Assembly (NCBI RefSeq): GCF_001267405.1
Contig: NZ_CP012369.1
Coordinates: forward strand, 2,398,402 to 2,462,401
Direction: 5' to 3'
Length of the DNA: 64,000 bases
Source of the DNA: Moorella thermoacetica
GTDB lineage: Bacteria > Bacillota > DSM-521 > Neomoorellales > Neomoorellaceae
The translations under genes were made by a program, and so were the position numbers. Of the stretch, positions 20,550 through 32,833 are shown in pieces. The notes below the pieces were generated by a model. It saw only the letters and a list, made by a program, of their open reading frames with translations, ran no database searches and was not told the origin of the DNA. Within the stretch, counting starts at the first letter, position 1. Each line of letters begins with the position of its first letter.

Positions 20550-20717
20550 AGAGCCTTCTCCGTCCTTCTCCGAAAATAACCTCCACCGGCTGTCTTTGTT
20601 TTCACCTCCTGCCGGCAGAGGCCAGCCCGGTTAATTTCATATGCTCGCCGGTAACGGCCAGTCGCCATGAGCGCCTTCTTTTTATTCTTGATTACGGGGG
20701 CCGGTTCCTCCCGGTCA

Positions 20718-20747
20718 TCAAAAAAAGGCCGGGGGGCCGGCCTTTTT
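20718..20747 (-). terminator. Terminator after the LysM/M23 gene
   Basis: Perfect GC stem GGCCGG/CCGGCC (20727-20742) flanked by A7 and T5. It follows the stop codon at once and on the minus strand ends in UUUUUUU. It may also work in the plus direction. Confidence 0.88.
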
Positions 20748-21648
20748 ACCTGGCTAAGAAACGTTCGGGGTTTACGGCTTTACCCTTTTCCCGGACTTCA
20801 AAGTGGACGTGGGGGCCGCTGGCATTGCCTGTAGCTCCTACTTCGGCGATGGCTTCGCCGGCCTGGACATACTCGCCTTCCTTCACCAGGTTGCGGGAGG
20901 TATGGGCATAAACTGTCTCCAGGCCGTTACCGTGGTCGATCTTCACCATGCGGCCATAGACACTGTTGCCCCATCCGGATAAGACTACCGTACCCGCCAG
21001 GGCCGCCCGGATTTTATCGCCCATATTCCCGGCGATATCCAGTCCGTGGTGAAACTCCCCGCCGCGCCAGCCAAAACCGGAGGTAAGGGCTCCAATGAGG
21101 GGCCATATCATGGAGACTGGTTTCAGACTCCGGGAAGCCAGGCCCGTAACCGGCCTGGCGGCCTTCGGGGCAGGCGAACCGGGTACAGTCAGGACGGTAC
21201 CTACGCGAAGGTTGTGGGTATCAACTATGCCGTTAGCGGCTGCCAATTGATCGAAGTCTACGCCAAAACGCCGGGCGATACTCCAGAGGGTATCGCCGCT
21301 GGCTACAGTATAGGTCTGAGCCTCCTCATGGGGCAGGACCAGGAACTGCCCCGGCGTCAAGGTGGCACCGGAGTCAAGGTAATTCATGACCGCTATGAGC
21401 TCCGGGTCGGCCTGAAAACGCCGGCCCAGGCTGGCCAGGGTATCGCCTTCTTCCACCCGGTAAATACGGGTATAACTATTGACCCGGCTCGCCAGTTCCT
21501 GGTATTCCGCCGGAGCTATGACAGCTGCTACCTGCTGTAAGTCATCGATGACGGCCGCCCGGGCCGGCAGGATGCCCGGACCGGTAATGAGCACGGTTAA
21601 CCCCAGGGCCAGGGTTACCGCCATCTTTTGTGGCAGCATGGGTTTCAC
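20746..21648 (-). CDS. Secreted peptidoglycan DD-endopeptidase: signal peptide, two LysM, M23
   Basis: A 300-residue exported cell-wall hydrolase. The N-terminus (1-31) is a signal peptide with AAxA-type cleavage region near PARAAV. Two LysM repeats follow (IYRVEEGDTLASLGRRF and TYTVASGDTLWSIARRF, about residues 63-106 and 111-155). The M23 domain has zinc ligands in FHHGLDIAGN (near residue 203) and the catalytic HVHFEV (near residue 278). It is not clear whether it acts in vegetative growth or sporulation (SpoIIQ-like domains are similar). Transcribed after rho. Confidence 0.92.
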   Translation of the reverse strand: MKPMLPQKMAVTLALGLTVLITGPGILPARAAVIDDLQQVAAVIAPAEYQELASRVNSYTRIYRVEEGDTLASLGRRFQADPELIAVMNYLDSGATLTPGQFLVLPHEEAQTYTVASGDTLWSIARRFGVDFDQLAAANGIVDTHNLRVGTVLTVPGSPAPKAARPVTGLASRSLKPVSMIWPLIGALTSGFGWRGGEFHHGLDIAGNMGDKIRAALAGTVVLSGWGNSVYGRMVKIDHGNGLETVYAHTSRNLVKEGEYVQAGEAIAEVGATGNASGPHVHFEVREKGKAVNPERFLAR

Positions 21649-21811
21649 TCCTGTCTGTTGACTTTTTTGTTAAATAATGGCCCGACTGCCATTTAGCCAT
21701 TATTTTATCCATACCTTAGCAAAAATATACCCGCCCACTGCCGGGGCTGCACAACAGGGGCAGCCCGGAGTGGCCGGGATTTCTTGCAGAGTTGCTTCCA
21801 GGAGGTCTTTA

Positions 21812-23101
21812 TTAATGTTCCCGGGGGAAAAGGGCGGGGAGGGCGCGCAGGAGGTCCTGGTTACTCTTGGTTTTCTTCATGGCGTCGATGAGGGTCTCGG
21901 TGACCTCTACCGGGCCCATTCCGCTGCTCACCCGCCGGAAGTTCCAGACCAGTTCCAGCTCCTCCCGGCTGAGGAGCAATTCCTCCCGCCGCGTGCCGGA
22001 ACGTTTAACATCGATGGCCGGGAAAATCCGCCGCTCGGCCAACCTCCGGTCCAGGATGAGTTCCATATTACCGGTGCCTTTAAATTCTTCGAAAATAACC
22101 TCGTCCATGCGGCTGCCGGTCTCAATCAGGGCGGTGGCCACAATGGTCAGGCTGCCACCCTCTTCGATGTTCCGGGCGGCACCGAAGAAGCGCTTGGGTT
22201 TATAAAGAGCCGTGGGATCGACGCCACCGGAGAGGGTGCGGCCGCTGGGGGGAACAACCAGGTTGTGGGCCCGGGCCAGGCGAGTGATGCTGTCCAGGAG
22301 AACTACGACATCCTTTTTATGCTCCACCAAGCGTTTAGCCCGTTCCAGGACCATGTCAGCTACTTTGACGTGGTTTTCAGGGAATTCGTCAAAGGTGGAA
22401 CTGATGACCTCGCCCCGGACCGAACGCTCGATGTCGGTGACCTCTTCCGGGCGTTCGTCGATTAGCAGGATCATCAATTCGACTTCAGGGTAGTTGGTCT
22501 TGATGGCGTTGGCTATTTTCTTGAGCAGAACCGTCTTGCCGGCTTTGGGCGGGGAGACAATGAGGGCCCGCTGGCCTTTGCCTATAGGGGCTATCAGGTC
22601 GATAATCCGGGCCGATGGGTCGCCGTTGGCCGTCTCCAGGGTATAGCGCTCTGAGGGATAGATGGGGGTCAGGGCATCAAAGTGAAGGCGTTCTGCTGCT
22701 GTTTCCGGGTTTTCCCCGTTGACCTTCTCCACCCGCAGGAGGGCAAAAAAGCGTTCATTGTCCTTGGGTGGCCGGACCAGGCCGGCCACCTTATCCCCGG
22801 TCCGCAGGTCGAAGCGACGGATTTGAGAGGCGGAGATGTAGATATCGTCGCCGCTGGCCAGGTAGCCGAAGGGCCGTAAAAATCCGTAACCATCCGGGAG
22901 TATCTCCAGGATGCCCTGGGCCTGGAGTTGTTCTTCCCTGGCCTCCTCCTGGTGTTCTTGCTGCTCTTTCTGGGCCAGGGCCTTGGCAATCTCAAATACC
23001 AGCTCTTTTTTCCGCATCCGGGAATAGCCGCTCAAGTTTAACTCGCGGGCTATCCGGTAGAGCTCTACCATGGTCTTGCTTTCTAGTTCGGCCGTATTCA
23101 A
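21812..23101 (-). CDS. rho: Transcription termination factor Rho
   Basis: Hexameric RNA helicase that terminates transcription. The 429 residues include an N-terminal Rho-N domain ([25 protein letters not shown]), the cold-shock-like RNA-binding domain ([12 protein letters not shown], residues 66-115), Walker [13 protein letters not shown] near residue 182 and the Q/R-loop regions of the ATPase domain. The gap to the preceding fsa is 46 nt, so they are likely co-transcribed. In B. subtilis the equivalent order is spo0F-fbaA-tal-murAB-rho-rpmE. Confidence 0.98.
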   Translation of the reverse strand: MNTAELESKTMVELYRIARELNLSGYSRMRKKELVFEIAKALAQKEQQEHQEEAREEQLQAQGILEILPDGYGFLRPFGYLASGDDIYISASQIRRFDLRTGDKVAGLVRPPKDNERFFALLRVEKVNGENPETAAERLHFDALTPIYPSERYTLETANGDPSARIIDLIAPIGKGQRALIVSPPKAGKTVLLKKIANAIKTNYPEVELMILLIDERPEEVTDIERSVRGEVISSTFDEFPENHVKVADMVLERAKRLVEHKKDVVVLLDSITRLARAHNLVVPPSGRTLSGGVDPTALYKPKRFFGAARNIEEGGSLTIVATALIETGSRMDEVIFEEFKGTGNMELILDRRLAERRIFPAIDVKRSGTRREELLLSREELELVWNFRRVSSGMGPVEVTETLIDAMKKTKSNQDLLRALPALFPREH

Positions 23102-23147
23102 ATAGCTTAAACCTCCGTAATCGCGGCCGGCGGCAGGGGAGAAGGGG

Positions 23148-23795
23148 TTACTTATTCTTTACCTTTTCCCAGTCTGCCAGGAAGCGTGCCAGGCCGGTGT
23201 CTGTCAGGGGATGTTTGAGCATCTGCATGAGGACCTTAAAGGGGACGGTGGCGATATCGGCGCCCAGGCGGGCTGCCTCCAGGACGTGGAGGGGATGGCG
23301 GATGCTGGCGGCGATTATCTGGGTTTTAAAGCCGTACTGGGCAAAGATGGGAACAATGTCGGCAATAACCTGCAGGCCGTCATGGCTGATGTCATCCAGG
23401 CGCCCGACAAAGGGACTGACGTAGGTCGCTCCTGCCAGGGCCGCCAGCAGGGCCTGGTTGGCGGAAAACACCAGGGTCACATTGGTTTTAATGCCACGGG
23501 CGGACAACTCCTTGACCGCTTTTAGCCCCTCGGCGATCATGGGGATCTTGATGACAATATTGGGATGGATGGCCGCCAGTTCGACCCCTTCGGCCACCAT
23601 CTCCGGGGCTGTGGTGCTCACTACTTCGGCGCTGATTGGTCCATCCACAATAGCTGCGATTTCTTCCACTATTTCGCGGAAATTGCGTCCTTCCCGGGCG
23701 ATAAGGGAAGGATTAGTGGTTACACCTGCAATTATACCCAGATCATTGGCTGCTTTAATCTCTTCGACGTTGGCCGTATCAATAAAAATCCGCAC
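23148..23795 (-). CDS. fsa: Fructose-6-phosphate aldolase / transaldolase-like protein
   Basis: A 215-residue class I aldolase of the small transaldolase (TalC/FSA) subfamily. [21 protein letters not shown] and [13 protein letters not shown] are diagnostic. The Schiff-base Lys is in [16 protein letters not shown] near residue 86. Transaldolase and F6P aldolase activities cannot be told apart by eye. GTG at 23795 is selected because GGAGG lies 9 nt upstream; the longer ORF start is unlikely. The gene order follows the spo0F-fba-tal-rho cluster. Confidence 0.93.
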   Translation of the reverse strand: MRIFIDTANVEEIKAANDLGIIAGVTTNPSLIAREGRNFREIVEEIAAIVDGPISAEVVSTTAPEMVAEGVELAAIHPNIVIKIPMIAEGLKAVKELSARGIKTNVTLVFSANQALLAALAGATYVSPFVGRLDDISHDGLQVIADIVPIFAQYGFKTQIIAASIRHPLHVLEAARLGADIATVPFKVLMQMLKHPLTDTGLARFLADWEKVKNK

Positions 23796-23892
23796 AACAG
23801 GGCACCTCCAGAAACAGGTTATTAAAACATTCACCACGGGCGGGGCAAAATCCTGCTCATAGTGGAAAAAGTATCCGGGCTATATTGCAAGA

Positions 23893-23928
23893 AGAGAGCC
23901 CGACGGCGGATGGGCCGCAGGGCTCTCT
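23893..23928 (-). terminator. Terminator after the DUF1540 gene
   Basis: The perfect 9-bp stem AGAGAGCCC/GGGCTCTCT with an 18-nt GC-rich loop is followed by UCUUCUUG on the minus strand. It lies 16 nt past the DUF1540 stop and upstream of fsa. Confidence 0.7.
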
Positions 23929-23943
23929 TATAATCCGTGAGGG

Positions 23944-24096
23944 TTACTTCATTTTCGGACGGAAGGTATGGCATGCTGTACCGTCAGAGGTAGTCACCTT
24001 GCGGTCCCCGCTGGACCTGACCTCGATGGAGTCGGCGGTGCAGGCCATGTTGTCCCAGTAGTGGCATTCCTCCACGCCGCATTTGATTCCTGCCAT
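23944..24096 (-). CDS. DUF1540 small Cys-rich protein
   Basis: A 50-residue protein with the DUF1540 pattern: IKCGVEECHYWDNMAC provides three Cys and a His, and GTACHTF provides a fourth Cys, together suggesting a metal-binding mini-domain. The ATG at 24096 is chosen because GGAGGTGGGGG lies just upstream. These proteins are frequent in spore-formers and their role is not established. It lies between fba and fsa and has its own terminator. Confidence 0.9.
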   Translation of the reverse strand: MAGIKCGVEECHYWDNMACTADSIEVRSSGDRKVTTSDGTACHTFRPKMK

Positions 24097-24161
24097 ATTC
24101 CCCCACCTCCTTTTGGCGTTCACCATTAGGTTTTCACGCCGGTGAAGAAATATGCAACTGC

Positions 24162-25022
24162 CTATTTTTTTACCCTGCCGGCGCAGCCGAAGACCTGCAT
24201 CTTATGGCTGATGACCTTGCTGGCGGCATCCCTCGCCGGTCCCAGGACCTTCCGCGGGTCGATCTCGTCGGGATTGGCGTCCAGGGCGGTGCGGGTGGCC
24301 TCGATAAAGGCGATGCGGATATCGGTGTCGATGTTGATTTTACGGACGCCCAGTTCGACGGCGCGGCGGATATCGTCATCAGGCACCCCGGAAGAACCGT
24401 GGAGGACTATAGGCGTCGGTACCAGGCGGTCGATGGTCGCCAGGCGCTCAAAATCCAGTCTGGGAGTGCCGTGGTAGCGGCCGTGGGCCGTGCCGATGGC
24501 AACAGCCAGGGCATCAACCCCGGTCTCCCGAGCGAACCGCTGGGCCTCCTCCGGGTCGGTCATGGTGGCTTCCCTCTCCGAGACCTTGATTTGTTCCTCG
24601 GTACCGCCGATGCGTCCCAGCTCCCCCTCCACCGAGGCACCCATGGCGTGGGCAATCTCTACTACCTTCCTGGTGAGGGCGATGTTTTCTTCCAGGGGGT
24701 ATTTGGAGCCGTCGATCATCACCGAGGTAAAGCCGGCCCGCAGACAACGCAAGACCTGCTCAAAGTCCGTGCCGTGGTCCAGGTGGAGGACCACCGGTAC
24801 TGGCGCTTGACTGGCCGCCGTCCGTACCAGGGAGGTTATGTACTCCAGCCCCGCGTACTTGATGGCCCCCTGGCTGGCCTGGATGATGACCGGGGCTTGC
24901 GCGGTAACAGCAGCGTTGATAATGGCCTGGACGATTTCCATGTTGTTGCAGTTGAAGGCACCTACGGCGTAGCCGCCGGTATCGGCTTCCCGCAGAACTT
25001 CGGCCAAGGTAACTAACGGCAT
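24162..25022 (-). CDS. fba: Fructose-1,6-bisphosphate aldolase, class II
   Basis: Zinc-dependent aldolase of glycolysis and gluconeogenesis; an acetogen growing on C1 compounds uses it in the gluconeogenic direction. The 286 residues contain VVLHLDHGTDFE (zinc His and catalytic Asp near residue 82), the second zinc ligand in IGTAHGRYHGTPRLD (near residue 178) and LHGSSGVPDDDIRRAV (third His). KINIDTDIRIAF binds phosphate. It lies next to the Cys-rich protein gene and spo0F. Confidence 0.97.
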   Translation of the reverse strand: MPLVTLAEVLREADTGGYAVGAFNCNNMEIVQAIINAAVTAQAPVIIQASQGAIKYAGLEYITSLVRTAASQAPVPVVLHLDHGTDFEQVLRCLRAGFTSVMIDGSKYPLEENIALTRKVVEIAHAMGASVEGELGRIGGTEEQIKVSEREATMTDPEEAQRFARETGVDALAVAIGTAHGRYHGTPRLDFERLATIDRLVPTPIVLHGSSGVPDDDIRRAVELGVRKINIDTDIRIAFIEATRTALDANPDEIDPRKVLGPARDAASKVISHKMQVFGCAGRVKK

Positions 25023-25067
25023 GGCTTCATCTCCTTTATCCTGTATTTTCCCTGGGTTTATGATGAA

Positions 25068-25745
25068 TCATACCGGGGATTTCTGGCGGCGGCGCCGGCC
25101 CTTGCCGGGACCTGCCTCGTCGCTGCCGGCCAGATGCCCGGGCAGGATTATTTCCTCCAGGTCCTCCGGCTTTTCCAGGTTGGTTATGGTACTTGCCGGC
25201 AGGATCTTCTCAGCCCCGCAGGCATCGCAACGCAGCTGCAGGTGGCCGGGGAAAATCTCGACTTCTATATTATCATTGCCACAACAGCAACGTACGTGCC
25301 CGCCCTCGGCGAGCTGAAAAACGAGGGCCAGGAGCTGGTACATGGCATCGGGTTCCTCGAAATAACCGCCGAAGCCAAGGTCCTCGGCCATTTCCGCCAG
25401 GGAACGGTCATGATGCTGGACCGCCTGTTGTACCTTGTCCCGGGGCCCGATAAACCCGACCTCCAGGTCGGTTTCATTGCAGGTAAGGGTCAAAAGCTCC
25501 TGGGACCAGAGTTCCCGGCGGTGTTGATGGATGACATGGATATTATCGCACATGCCGCAGTGATACTGCAGCCAGAAGTTTCTACCTTTCCTGGTACCCA
25601 TGGTCATGAGAACCATGCCGCAGCTACATTCCATCTGCCATGTGTGATCACCGGAGAAATTAAAAAGGGAGAGACCGTGGAACTCCAGCCGCCCGCAGGA
25701 TGGGCAGCGCAGGGCTACAACGGTCGTGGTGGGGATAAGCATCAC
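25068..25745 (-). CDS. Cys-rich, zinc-ribbon-like protein of unknown function
   Basis: I do not recognise this family with certainty. The 225 residues carry several Cys pairs: RCPSCGRLEFHG (near 14), MECSCGMVL (near 39), YHCGMCDNIHVIH (near 62), RCCCGND (near 153) and RCDACGAEKILP (near 173), which suggest two or three zinc-binding ribbons. The tail is basic (GKGRRRRQKSPV), which could contact nucleic acid. No membrane helix is seen. It lies between spo0F and fba in place of genes found there in other Firmicutes, possibly in one transcript with fba. Confidence 0.7.
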   Translation of the reverse strand: MMLIPTTTVVALRCPSCGRLEFHGLSLFNFSGDHTWQMECSCGMVLMTMGTRKGRNFWLQYHCGMCDNIHVIHQHRRELWSQELLTLTCNETDLEVGFIGPRDKVQQAVQHHDRSLAEMAEDLGFGGYFEEPDAMYQLLALVFQLAEGGHVRCCCGNDNIEVEIFPGHLQLRCDACGAEKILPASTITNLEKPEDLEEIILPGHLAGSDEAGPGKGRRRRQKSPV

Positions 25746-25804
25746 TTTGTCCTCCTCACCCCTCCATATTCGCCGTTATGACCCGGATTCCTGCTCCAAA
25801 CCAA

Positions 25805-25833
25805 ATTTAAAAAGGGCTGCAACTCACAGCCCT
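25805..25833 (-). terminator. Terminator after spo0F
   Basis: Stem AGGGCTG/CAGCCCT (25813-25819 with 25827-25833), 7-nt loop, followed by UUUUUAAAUUU on the minus strand. It closes a monocistronic spo0F unit. Confidence 0.85.
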
Positions 25834-25859
25834 CAACAATTCTCCTCACAGCCATAACG

Positions 25860-26234
25860 TTACCCTACTGCCTGGTGGCTGATATATCGCGGTTGTAATG
25901 CTTGCCGGACCAGGTGGTAGAGGTCCTCAAGGTCAAAGGGTTTTTGTAAGTAATAACTGGCCCCCAGTTTGCTGGCCTGCTCCACCAGGTCCAGCTCATT
26001 ATAAGCTGTAATTACAATCACAGGCAGCGCCAGAAACCGCCGCCGTAACTCCTGGAGAAACTCCACGCCATTCATACCCGGCATCTTCATGTCCAGGATG
26101 ACCAGAGAGGGTTCTTCCAGGGCTATTTCCCCCAGTGCCTCCTGGCCATCGGTTGCTACCGTAACATTAAAACCTGCCTGTTTCAGGGCTTCGGCAATTA
26201 AACGGCGTACACCGGGCTGGTCGTCGATTACCAT
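25860..26234 (-). CDS. spo0F: Sporulation response regulator Spo0F (single receiver domain)
   Basis: Phosphorelay intermediate that takes phosphate from sensor kinases and passes it to Spo0B. It is a lone receiver domain of 124 residues from the first ATG. VIDDQPGVRRL supplies the Mg2+-binding Asp pair, VILDMKMPGMNG the phosphorylated Asp, VITAYNE the switch Thr, and YYLQKPFD the conserved Lys. From this ATG the first beta strand is cut short. Upstream there is no ATG, GTG or TTG, but a CTG six codons upstream has GGAGGTGA at good spacing and would restore KKVMVIDD. Synteny with fba and rho supports Spo0F. Confidence 0.9.
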   Translation of the reverse strand: MVIDDQPGVRRLIAEALKQAGFNVTVATDGQEALGEIALEEPSLVILDMKMPGMNGVEFLQELRRRFLALPVIVITAYNELDLVEQASKLGASYYLQKPFDLEDLYHLVRQALQPRYISHQAVG

Positions 26235-26331
26235 TACCTTTTTATCCGTCAGACCAGCTCACCTCCGGTTTCTGTGGCCTGAATACCCCCTTTACCCGCT
26301 CCGCTTTTTCGCTACCACTTCGCTAATAAAA

Positions 26332-26360
26332 GTATTCGGTGATTGTTGCCAGATTCCTGC
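26332..26360 (-). promoter_or_regulatory. Sigma-H-type promoter for spo0F
   Basis: The minus strand reads GCAGGAATC (26352-26360), 11-nt spacer, ACCGAATAC (26332-26340). This matches the sigma-H pattern RnAGGAwww-N11/12-RnnGAATww closely. B. subtilis spo0F is known to have a sigma-H promoter. Transcription would start about 75-80 nt before the spo0F start region. Confidence 0.7.
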
Positions 26361-26382
26361 TTAATCAATTAAATTTTTGTAT

Positions 26383-27612
26383 TTAACTATTAACTCCCGG
26401 GGAAAGGTGCGGTGCGTCCACCGGCAGGAGTTCTCCGGTGGTAGTCCGCACCAGGTAGGGGTGTCCCTCCCGGCAGTAGACCCGGGGTAGACGGCTGCTG
26501 GCTGTCGGGCGGCGTATATCCAGAGTTACTATTTGGCCCACCTCTACCTCAGGCAGGTGGCCGACATCGACCATGGAGAGTTGCATCCCCACCCGGCCTA
26601 CCACAGGTGCCGTCCGGCCGCCTATGATCACGGTGGTCCCTTCGCCCCCGCCCCGACCCAGGTAGGCGAGGAATGTCTTGACCAGGTAGCGGGCCAGGTC
26701 GTTCAGGTTTTTCGGCCGGGCAACGGCCGTCAGGGCAAAACCGTCGGCATAACCCACCGGGATGACGGCCAGGCGGGTGGCTTTTTTCACAACGTAGTCA
26801 CCGCCGTAACCCACCGGGGTACCGGCGGCTACGTCGTGAATAAAGAGGATACGGGCTTTAAACTGCCAGGGGTCTTTTAATGCCAGTCCCCGGCGGGGGG
26901 CCTGGTAGGGGAACTGGCCGTAGAGGAGGGTGCCTGTTCTGACCATGTCCAGATGCATCTCCGGGTGGGTAAGGAGACCGGTGCTGTTGCAGATATGCCT
27001 CAAGGGGATAGCTATATGCTCCTCCTCCAGTTCGGCGAGGACCTGCTGAAAACAGGCCATCTGCCGCCGGGCTGCCGCCGGCCGGGCGGCCTCGGCCAGA
27101 TGGCTGTAGACGCCCTCCAGTTCTACGCCGGGCCAGGTGAGGATCTCCCGCGCCAGGGGCGCTACTGCTGCCGCTTCCAGGCCTGTCCGCTGCAACCCGG
27201 TCTCTACTTTCAGGTGTACCCGGGCCCGGTGCCCGGTCGCTGCCGCCGCGGCAGCAATCGCCTCGGCGCCGGAACGGCTGCTCACAGTTAGGGTGAGCCC
27301 GGCAGCTATGGCTGCCGGTAGCTCTTCCGGCAGGAGGGGACTCATGAGGAGAACGGGGGCTGCAATGCCGGCCCGGCGCAACTCCAGCCCCTCGGCCAGG
27401 GTGGTTACCCCCAGGTAATCCGCCCCTGCGTCCAGGAAGATGCGCGCCACCTCTACGGCGCCGGCGCCGTAGGCGTCGGCCTTGATAACGGCCAGGAGGC
27501 GGGTCGAGGGAGCGAGTAAAGCTTTAACGGCTTTGAGGTTGTGGGCCAGGGCTGTCGCTTCAATGGTGATCCAGCGGGGTCCGGCCAGTTCCGTCAGCTT
27601 TGCCAGGTCCAT
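26383..27612 (-). CDS. alr: Alanine racemase
   Basis: PLP enzyme that makes D-alanine for peptidoglycan. The 409 residues include the PLP Lys in LLAVIKADAYGAGAVEVA (near residue 44), the phosphate-binding and racemase signature region GTLLYGQFP, and the second catalytic Tyr in GVPVGYGGDYVV-type sequence (TPVGYGGDY near residue 268). GRVGMQLSMVDVG is also conserved. ATG. It follows the FemAB gene by 48 nt, a wall-precursor pair. Confidence 0.97.
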   Translation of the reverse strand: MDLAKLTELAGPRWITIEATALAHNLKAVKALLAPSTRLLAVIKADAYGAGAVEVARIFLDAGADYLGVTTLAEGLELRRAGIAAPVLLMSPLLPEELPAAIAAGLTLTVSSRSGAEAIAAAAAATGHRARVHLKVETGLQRTGLEAAAVAPLAREILTWPGVELEGVYSHLAEAARPAAARRQMACFQQVLAELEEEHIAIPLRHICNSTGLLTHPEMHLDMVRTGTLLYGQFPYQAPRRGLALKDPWQFKARILFIHDVAAGTPVGYGGDYVVKKATRLAVIPVGYADGFALTAVARPKNLNDLARYLVKTFLAYLGRGGGEGTTVIIGGRTAPVVGRVGMQLSMVDVGHLPEVEVGQIVTLDIRRPTASSRLPRVYCREGHPYLVRTTTGELLPVDAPHLSPGVNS

Positions 27613-27660
27613 ACTAAAAAAGATACCACCTTGCCTTGCCTGTTAAAAAAATATTCGGGA

Positions 27661-28751
27661 TCACTCCTCTGCTGCCCTGGCTTTTTTCCTCCAGAAGAGG
27701 AGGCGACGAAAGCCATGGGAGTAGAGGGGAAAGGCTGTCTGCCAGAGCCAGTAGAATAAGGGGGAATAAACCAGATCGTACTCGCCGACAAACTCGGTAA
27801 AGACACCGTTAAAACCCTTTTTAAAGCGATAGAGGCCGTAGAGGGGGTTGTTTTCGTCCAGATCCCCGGGCACGCCCCGGAAATCGTACATGGTACAGCC
27901 CTGTTCCTTGGCCCAGCGGATCATGGTCCACTGGAGCAGGTAGTTGGGCATGACGTTACGGTGGCGGTTGCTGGAGGCACCGTAGAGATACCAGGCTTTA
28001 TCCCCCATAATAAAGGCCAGGGTCCCGGCGATGGCTTCCCCCTGGTAGAGGGCCAGGAAGAGTTTGGCATAACCCCGTTCCACCATTTCCCGCCACATGG
28101 TTTCAAAATAATTATAAGAGCGAACGAGGAAGTGATCCCGGAGGGTGGTTTCCTTTAAAATTTCATAGAAAACCGGTAGGTCCTCCAGGGTGCAGTCTTC
28201 TTTAATGACTACCCCCTTCTTCTCGGCCAGGCGGATGTTGTACCTGGTCTTACTGTGCATATTGGCCAGGAGTTCTTCCAGGGGCGGGGTGATATCCAAT
28301 CGGAAGACATGCCGGGGCTGGACGCCGTCAAAGCCGGTGCCTCTGGCAGCCAGGCGAAAACCCTTTTCCTGCAGTAATTCCTTAACAGCCCGGTCGCTCT
28401 CCGGGATATCGGGGTCGATCTTTAAGAGGATGGCTCCTTCCTGCCGCGCCACCCGGCTGATGGCCGCTAGGATTTCACTAAAAAGGTCCGGGTCGTGAAA
28501 GTCCACCACCGGACCCCGGGGGGCGTAAAGGATTGCTTTATTGATATAGGGTAGCCGCCGCTTCAACAGGCTGGCGGCGGCAATAATCCGCCCTTCTTCC
28601 TCCAGGACCAGGCGCAGGGGTTGCCACCCGGTAGATGCCTTGACCTCGCCCCAGCCATAGGACTGCAGGAAGTGCCCCTTGGGGTGGCCGGCTACAAAGG
28701 CATCGAAGCGCTTTTCTTCCTCGGGCCCGATAAGTCTGGCCTCCCTGGCCA

Positions 28752-28752
<1 letters not shown>
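27661..28752 (-). CDS. FemAB/FemX-family peptidoglycan interpeptide-bridge aminoacyltransferase
   Basis: Transfers an amino acid from aminoacyl-tRNA to the stem peptide of lipid II. The 363 residues show the family features GHFLQSYGWGEVKASTGWQPLRL near the N-terminus and the acyltransferase half with LEELLANMHSKTRYNIRLAEKKGV (near residue 180) and KAWYLYGASSNRHRNVMPNYLLQWTMI region (near 250). The two GNAT domains are present without the long coiled-coil insert being obvious. Its ATG overlaps the pyrG stop codon. Which amino acid is added cannot be told; many clostridia have direct cross-links. Confidence 0.88.
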
Positions 28753-32121
<3,369 letters not shown>

Positions 32122-32216
32122 GACCTACCTGTACTCCTTTTTCTCCCCGGCTTCACTGCCTCTTTTTATACCCCGCCTTTCCAGGCCACCGGAAATGTCC
32201 GGATTGGCAGGGATTT

Positions 32217-32660
32217 CTAGACAGGGTTCTCCAGATGCTGGATGGTTATTTCCAACTGGTTGTTACTGATTTTTTCCTGGCCGACTTGCAATTCATACTC
32301 TAGATTAATACTTCCGCCCCGCTCTGTCAAGTCAACTTCTACCTTTGATGGCAGGACGCTAATCCTCATGGTTCCATAGGGTGTGACGTAGAAGCTGTAG
32401 TTCAAAATGCCTGTTTCAAAGGTTGTTTTTTGTTCAGCTGTGCCCATCCGGTTCAGGGTTACCCGCCGGGGCTCAACCTTCAAGGATGTAGTGGTACCCT
32501 CCATTCCCGATAGACAAGTTTCATTATAAAGGATGTAGTAGTGTTGATCCCGGATGAAGAAGCGACCTTCGGTAATCAGCTCGATGGAATCTTGCTCTCC
32601 CAAATCGTTGGTCTGGGTGCCCCTAACCTTTACCAGTACGTCCTTCTTCAAACCATGCAC
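32217..32660 (-). CDS. ywiB: DUF1934 (YwiB-like) beta-barrel protein
   Basis: A 147-residue protein of the DUF1934 family, predicted to be an all-beta lipocalin-like barrel; function unknown. VLVKVRGTQTNDLGEQDSIE, YYILYNETCLSGMEGTTT and VTPYGTMRISVLPSKVEVDL are typical. The start is ATG. It lies upstream of argS (95 nt) as in B. subtilis, where ywiB and argS form a unit. Confidence 0.9.
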   Translation of the reverse strand: MHGLKKDVLVKVRGTQTNDLGEQDSIELITEGRFFIRDQHYYILYNETCLSGMEGTTTSLKVEPRRVTLNRMGTAEQKTTFETGILNYSFYVTPYGTMRISVLPSKVEVDLTERGGSINLEYELQVGQEKISNNQLEITIQHLENPV

Positions 32661-32794
32661 ATCCTTTCGGGAAGTATTGGGGTCCTTATAAGTATATTCT
32701 CCGGAAAAGACTGATTTCCTTTTTATTTTTAACGATAATTTAACAATTCTTATTGATATTTATGCCTTTTGTGGTTACAATCACCCCAAAACTA

Positions 32795-32826
32795 GTTTTA
32801 AAAAAGAAAGCCCCCCGTGGGGAGCG
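32795..32826 (-). terminator. Terminator after aroF
   Basis: On the minus strand, stem GCTCCCC/GGGGGGC (32810-32825) with a very short loop, followed by UUUCUUUUUU. It starts 8 nt past the aroF stop codon. Confidence 0.85.
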
Positions 32827-32833
32827 AGAATGT

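Noticed and set aside
20483-20668. 61-codon frame upstream of and overlapping the DUF2889 gene
   Set aside because: No protein-like features and it overlaps a better-supported gene in another frame.
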